The notes beneath the pieces are model-generated. The model saw nothing but the letters and a program-made list of their open reading frames with translations. It was not told the origin of the DNA and made no database searches. The translations under genes were made by a program, and so were the position numbers. From Deltaproteobacteria bacterium (GTDB lineage: Bacteria; Myxococcota_A; UBA9160; SZUA-336), in the NCBI GenBank assembly GCA_029261895.1, contig JAJDAK010000044.1, positions 1 through 34,147 of the forward strand: a DNA stretch of 34,147 nt. The letters run 5' to 3'. Positions 32,074-34,147 of this stretch are shown here, piece after piece; the first letter of the stretch is position 1, and each line of letters begins with the position of its first letter.

Positions 32074-33281
32074 TAGCGGCTCTCCTGCGCGGCACGTTCG
32101 CGGGGCAGTCCAAGACCCCGCTCGGCGATGATGTTGCGCTGGATATTCGCGGTTCCACCCGCGATCGCGATGCCGAGGGACCACATGTATTGCGTCACCC
32201 AACCTGACTCGCCCCGCGGATTCACACTCATAATCGGATCACCATTGGGAGAACACAGACCTGCATCACCTACCAATTCCAATGCGAGCCGCGAAATTCG
32301 ATGGCCAATATTGGATGAAGTCAGTTTGTTCAGCATGCTCGCGATTCCGGCGGATCCGCCTTTGGATGCCGCGGTAAGCTGGCGGTAGCCGGAGTAGACA
32401 TGACTGCGCACGTAACCTTCGATCTCGGCCAACTCTTGGCGAATCGCGGGGTCCTCGATCGCGGGCCGACCGCCGCGTTGCGTTGATTGCGCCAAGCGCA
32501 CCAAATTGCGGAACGTGAGCAGGCTCGATTCCGCGCTGCCGATCATATCGCGCTCGTGTTTCAAGGTGGAGCGCGAAACGATCCAGCCCTCACCTCGCTT
32601 GCCGACGATATGATCCTTAGGCGTGCGCACGTCGCTGAAAAAAACTTCGCAGAAGTCCGCGGTACCGGTCATCTGACGTAAAGGCCGCACTTCGATACCG
32701 GGCGACTTCATATCAATCAAGAGATATGAGATACCGCCATGCTTCTTCGCTTCGGGTTCCGTCCGACACAGGCAGAACATGAAGTCGGCTTGATCCGCAC
32801 CACTGGTCCAAACCTTATGACCGTTGATCACCCATTCGTCGCCCACCAATTCCGCACGCGTTTGGAGTGACGCCAGGTCGCTGCCGGATCCAGGTTCACT
32901 ATAGCCCTGGCACCAGACCATTTCGCCGCGGATGGTCGGGGGAACGAAGCGCTCCTTCTGCCATTCCGCACCCTTCTCAATGAGCGTCGGTACCAACATC
33001 GAAGCGCCAATACCGCGAACCTCGCCGGGCGCTTTCGCGCGTCGAAACTCCTCGGCAATGATGCGCGCTTTCAGCACGTCGGCAGCGCGCTCGGAACCGC
33101 CGTACTGCTTAGGGATGCCGCGTGCGACGTAACCCGCGTCGATGGCATGCTGACGAAAGACCGCGGCTTGTTCGCGAAACGAAAGCTCTGCTCCCGCGCC
33201 CTTCGGTGGCCAATTCGCTGCCAAGAAGGCACGAAGTTCAGCCCGATAGGCCTCGTACTCTTCGCTGTATTTCAGGTCCAT
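32073..33281 (-). CDS. Acyl-CoA dehydrogenase, long subunit of a pair
   Basis: A 402-residue acyl-CoA dehydrogenase. Motifs include MVWCQGYSEPGSGSDLASLQTRAE (FAD and acyl-CoA contacts, about 128-151), GHKVWTSGADQADF and C-terminal AIAGGTANIQRNIIAERGLGLPRE. As in the enzyme at 7520-8707, AGGT replaces the YEGT-type catalytic-Glu motif. The ATG has an AAGGGAGAG ribosome binding site. It is translationally coupled to the downstream short subunit, and the two probably form an alpha2beta2 enzyme acting on a branched or ring-bearing acyl-CoA. That assembly is an inference from the gene pair. Confidence 0.93.
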   Translation of the reverse strand: MDLKYSEEYEAYRAELRAFLAANWPPKGAGAELSFREQAAVFRQHAIDAGYVARGIPKQYGGSERAADVLKARIIAEEFRRAKAPGEVRGIGASMLVPTLIEKGAEWQKERFVPPTIRGEMVWCQGYSEPGSGSDLASLQTRAELVGDEWVINGHKVWTSGADQADFMFCLCRTEPEAKKHGGISYLLIDMKSPGIEVRPLRQMTGTADFCEVFFSDVRTPKDHIVGKRGEGWIVSRSTLKHERDMIGSAESSLLTFRNLVRLAQSTQRGGRPAIEDPAIRQELAEIEGYVRSHVYSGYRQLTAASKGGSAGIASMLNKLTSSNIGHRISRLALELVGDAGLCSPNGDPIMSVNPRGESGWVTQYMWSLGIAIAGGTANIQRNIIAERGLGLPRERAAQESR

Positions 33282-33368
33282 GCTGCTCTCCCTTGTTGCG
33301 GCCGCATCGTATCTCAGAGGCTGAAAGTCGTGGCTGTTGAAGGCTTTGGAAAGCTAAACTGCCAGTTC

Positions 33369-33399
33369 TTGTTAAATCTAAACTTAGCTGTTTTATATA
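33369..33399 (+). promoter_or_regulatory. Candidate promoter of TIGR04073-like gene
   Basis: In an AT-rich patch, TTGTTA (33369-33374) and TTATAT/TATATA (33393-33399) are 18-19 nt apart. It lies about 57 nt before the ATG of the secreted protein gene and in the divergent region from the acyl-CoA dehydrogenase pair. Confidence 0.35.
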
Positions 33400-33455
33400 G
33401 GTTTTTCTTGATTGTAGAAAGCCATAAGCGCAAAATGAGTTCATTCGGAGGACCC

Positions 33456-34037
33456 ATGTCAAAACGTTTCTGGACCTGCATTCTCACTACAGTCGCCCTG
33501 CTTTCAGCGGGGGCCGCGAGCGCCGATCATCACGGTCAGCACGGTTACATGCACGATACGACGCATAAGCTCTCGCGCGGGCTCGTCAACGTGATCGCAT
33601 CTCCGATCGAGATTCCGGTGAACATCTACAAGGAAAACGCCCAAGCCGCGGATCGACGCGTCAACTACGGTGAGCGTGGCGCAGCGTGGCTGGCTGGTTT
33701 TTTCAACGGCGTTGGCTACATGCTCACACGCATCGCAGTCGGCACGCTGGATACCGTGAGTTTTCCGCTTCCGACCGACGCACTGATGTACCCGGCCGCA
33801 CCTCGCGGCATCGCCGACACCATCGGACCCCTCGGTCCTACGGGTGCGTTCGCGGTGGCGGGACGCATCAACCAACGCCCCCGCAAATCGCTCAACGAAT
33901 GGGTGCGAGACGGTGCGAGTGCCGAGGACTTCTACGAGGATCGCTTCCGTTGCGCGTCAAGCGCACTTCGCACAGGTCTCTTCAACGAGTGCATGCGAGA
34001 GCGCGGCTGGATGGACGTTCCAGACCTAGGCTACTAA
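33456..34037 (+). CDS. Exosortase system-associated TIGR04073-like secreted protein
   Basis: A 193-residue protein with a clear signal peptide (about 1-23, basic start, CILTTVALLSAG core, cleavage near ASA-DH). The mature part begins His-rich (DHHGQHGYMHD), then KLSRGLVNVIASPIEIPVNIYKE, a pattern like TIGR04073 proteins, which occur in organisms with exosortase/PEP-CTERM systems. Predicted to be exported; function unknown. The frame is open upstream to 33147, but ATG 33456 has GGAGGA 3 nt upstream and starts the signal peptide; ATG 33435 is a less likely alternative. No PEP-CTERM tail is visible; the C-terminus is MRERGWMDVPDLGY. Family assignment is from memory of motifs. Confidence 0.65.
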   Translation: MSKRFWTCILTTVALLSAGAASADHHGQHGYMHDTTHKLSRGLVNVIASPIEIPVNIYKENAQAADRRVNYGERGAAWLAGFFNGVGYMLTRIAVGTLDTVSFPLPTDALMYPAAPRGIADTIGPLGPTGAFAVAGRINQRPRKSLNEWVRDGASAEDFYEDRFRCASSALRTGLFNECMRERGWMDVPDLGY

Positions 34038-34074
34038 CCGCAATTAACGGGGACGTTCTTTCAGTTTTTTGGAA

Positions 34075-34147
34075 TTTATTGGGGCGGGGGTTTTGGTGTT
34101 GGGCCCGGCCGGGGGGGGGGGGGGGGATGGGGAGGGGGGGGCCCGGG
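34075..34147. other. G-rich low-complexity contig end, probable artefact
   Basis: The last ~70 bases are almost all G with a few C and T, including a run of 16 G (34111-34126). Base composition differs abruptly from the rest of the window and no coding frame is supported. Poly-G of this kind is typical of sequencing or assembly errors at contig ends. Confidence 0.75.

Noticed and set aside
32073..32202. N-terminal extension of the short acyl-CoA dehydrogenase
   Set aside because: The extra 43 residues lie inside the upstream gene and have no family similarity; the TAATG start with ribosome binding site is better.
33147..33455. N-terminal extension of the TIGR04073-like protein
   Set aside because: It overlaps the acyl-CoA dehydrogenase start and an AT-rich promoter region; the signal peptide begins at 33456 after GGAGGA.

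Overview
The window looks like a fragment of a GC-rich, aerobically respiring Gram-negative chromosome. I favour a Deltaproteobacteria/Myxococcota-type lineage, judged from gene content only. The supporting points are the conserved tRNA-Thr/Tyr/Gly/Thr-tuf cluster, proton-pumping complex I genes, an alpha/beta-type pyruvate dehydrogenase, a phosphatidylcholine synthase, a PilZ protein, an exosortase-associated TIGR04073-like protein and several acyl-CoA dehydrogenases. No phage, transposon, CRISPR array or rRNA operon was seen. The last ~70 bases are G-rich low-complexity sequence that looks like a contig-end artefact.

Layout. 1-950 (minus): the 5' end of tuf preceded by four tRNA genes. 948-3759: rlmB (minus) diverging from a pabB-pabC folate pair (plus). 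3797-5061: a PilZ protein, two small unknown proteins and tRNA-Leu(TAA). 5072-10382: an amidase, a di-iron fatty-acid/sterol hydroxylase, an acyl-CoA dehydrogenase and an acyl-CoA synthetase. 10534-12289: two unrelated sulfotransferases in tandem. 12305-13049: a two-gene module of a nucleotidyltransferase and a CopG-like ribbon-helix-helix protein, with a perfect palindrome over its apparent promoter. 13211-13284: tRNA-Cys with a good sigma70-type promoter.

13346-25177 is one long minus-strand run of tightly spaced or overlapping genes, in transcription order: nuoB, lpd, a second 2-oxoacid dehydrogenase E2, pdhA, pdhB, pdhC, lipB, lipA, nuoI, nuoC, nuoD, a small unknown gene, a DUF1285-like gene and a DUF3332-like lipoprotein gene. 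The pyruvate dehydrogenase genes and the two genes that lipoylate its E2 therefore sit inside a split, reordered complex I cluster. The arrangement joins NADH production, cofactor attachment and NADH oxidation. PdhC carries two peripheral-subunit-binding domains in tandem, where one is usual.

25223-27257: a cytochrome P450 diverging from phosphatidylcholine synthase. Between them are two 14-bp palindromes that fit TnnAACnnGTTnnA, the pattern known for the TetR-family sterol regulator KstR. 27284-30999: ispH and glnE. 31000-33281 (minus): two acyl-CoA dehydrogenases coupled by a TAATG overlap, probably a heteromeric enzyme. 33456-34037: a TIGR04073-like secreted protein.

The most interesting points are the nuo/pdh/lip superoperon, the tandem binding domains in PdhC, the paired KstR-like operators, the nucleotidyltransferase/CopG module with its operator, and several starts whose -10 box lies exactly 6 nt upstream with no Shine-Dalgarno sequence, which suggests leaderless mRNAs. 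All identifications rest on reading motifs by eye; no database search was run.
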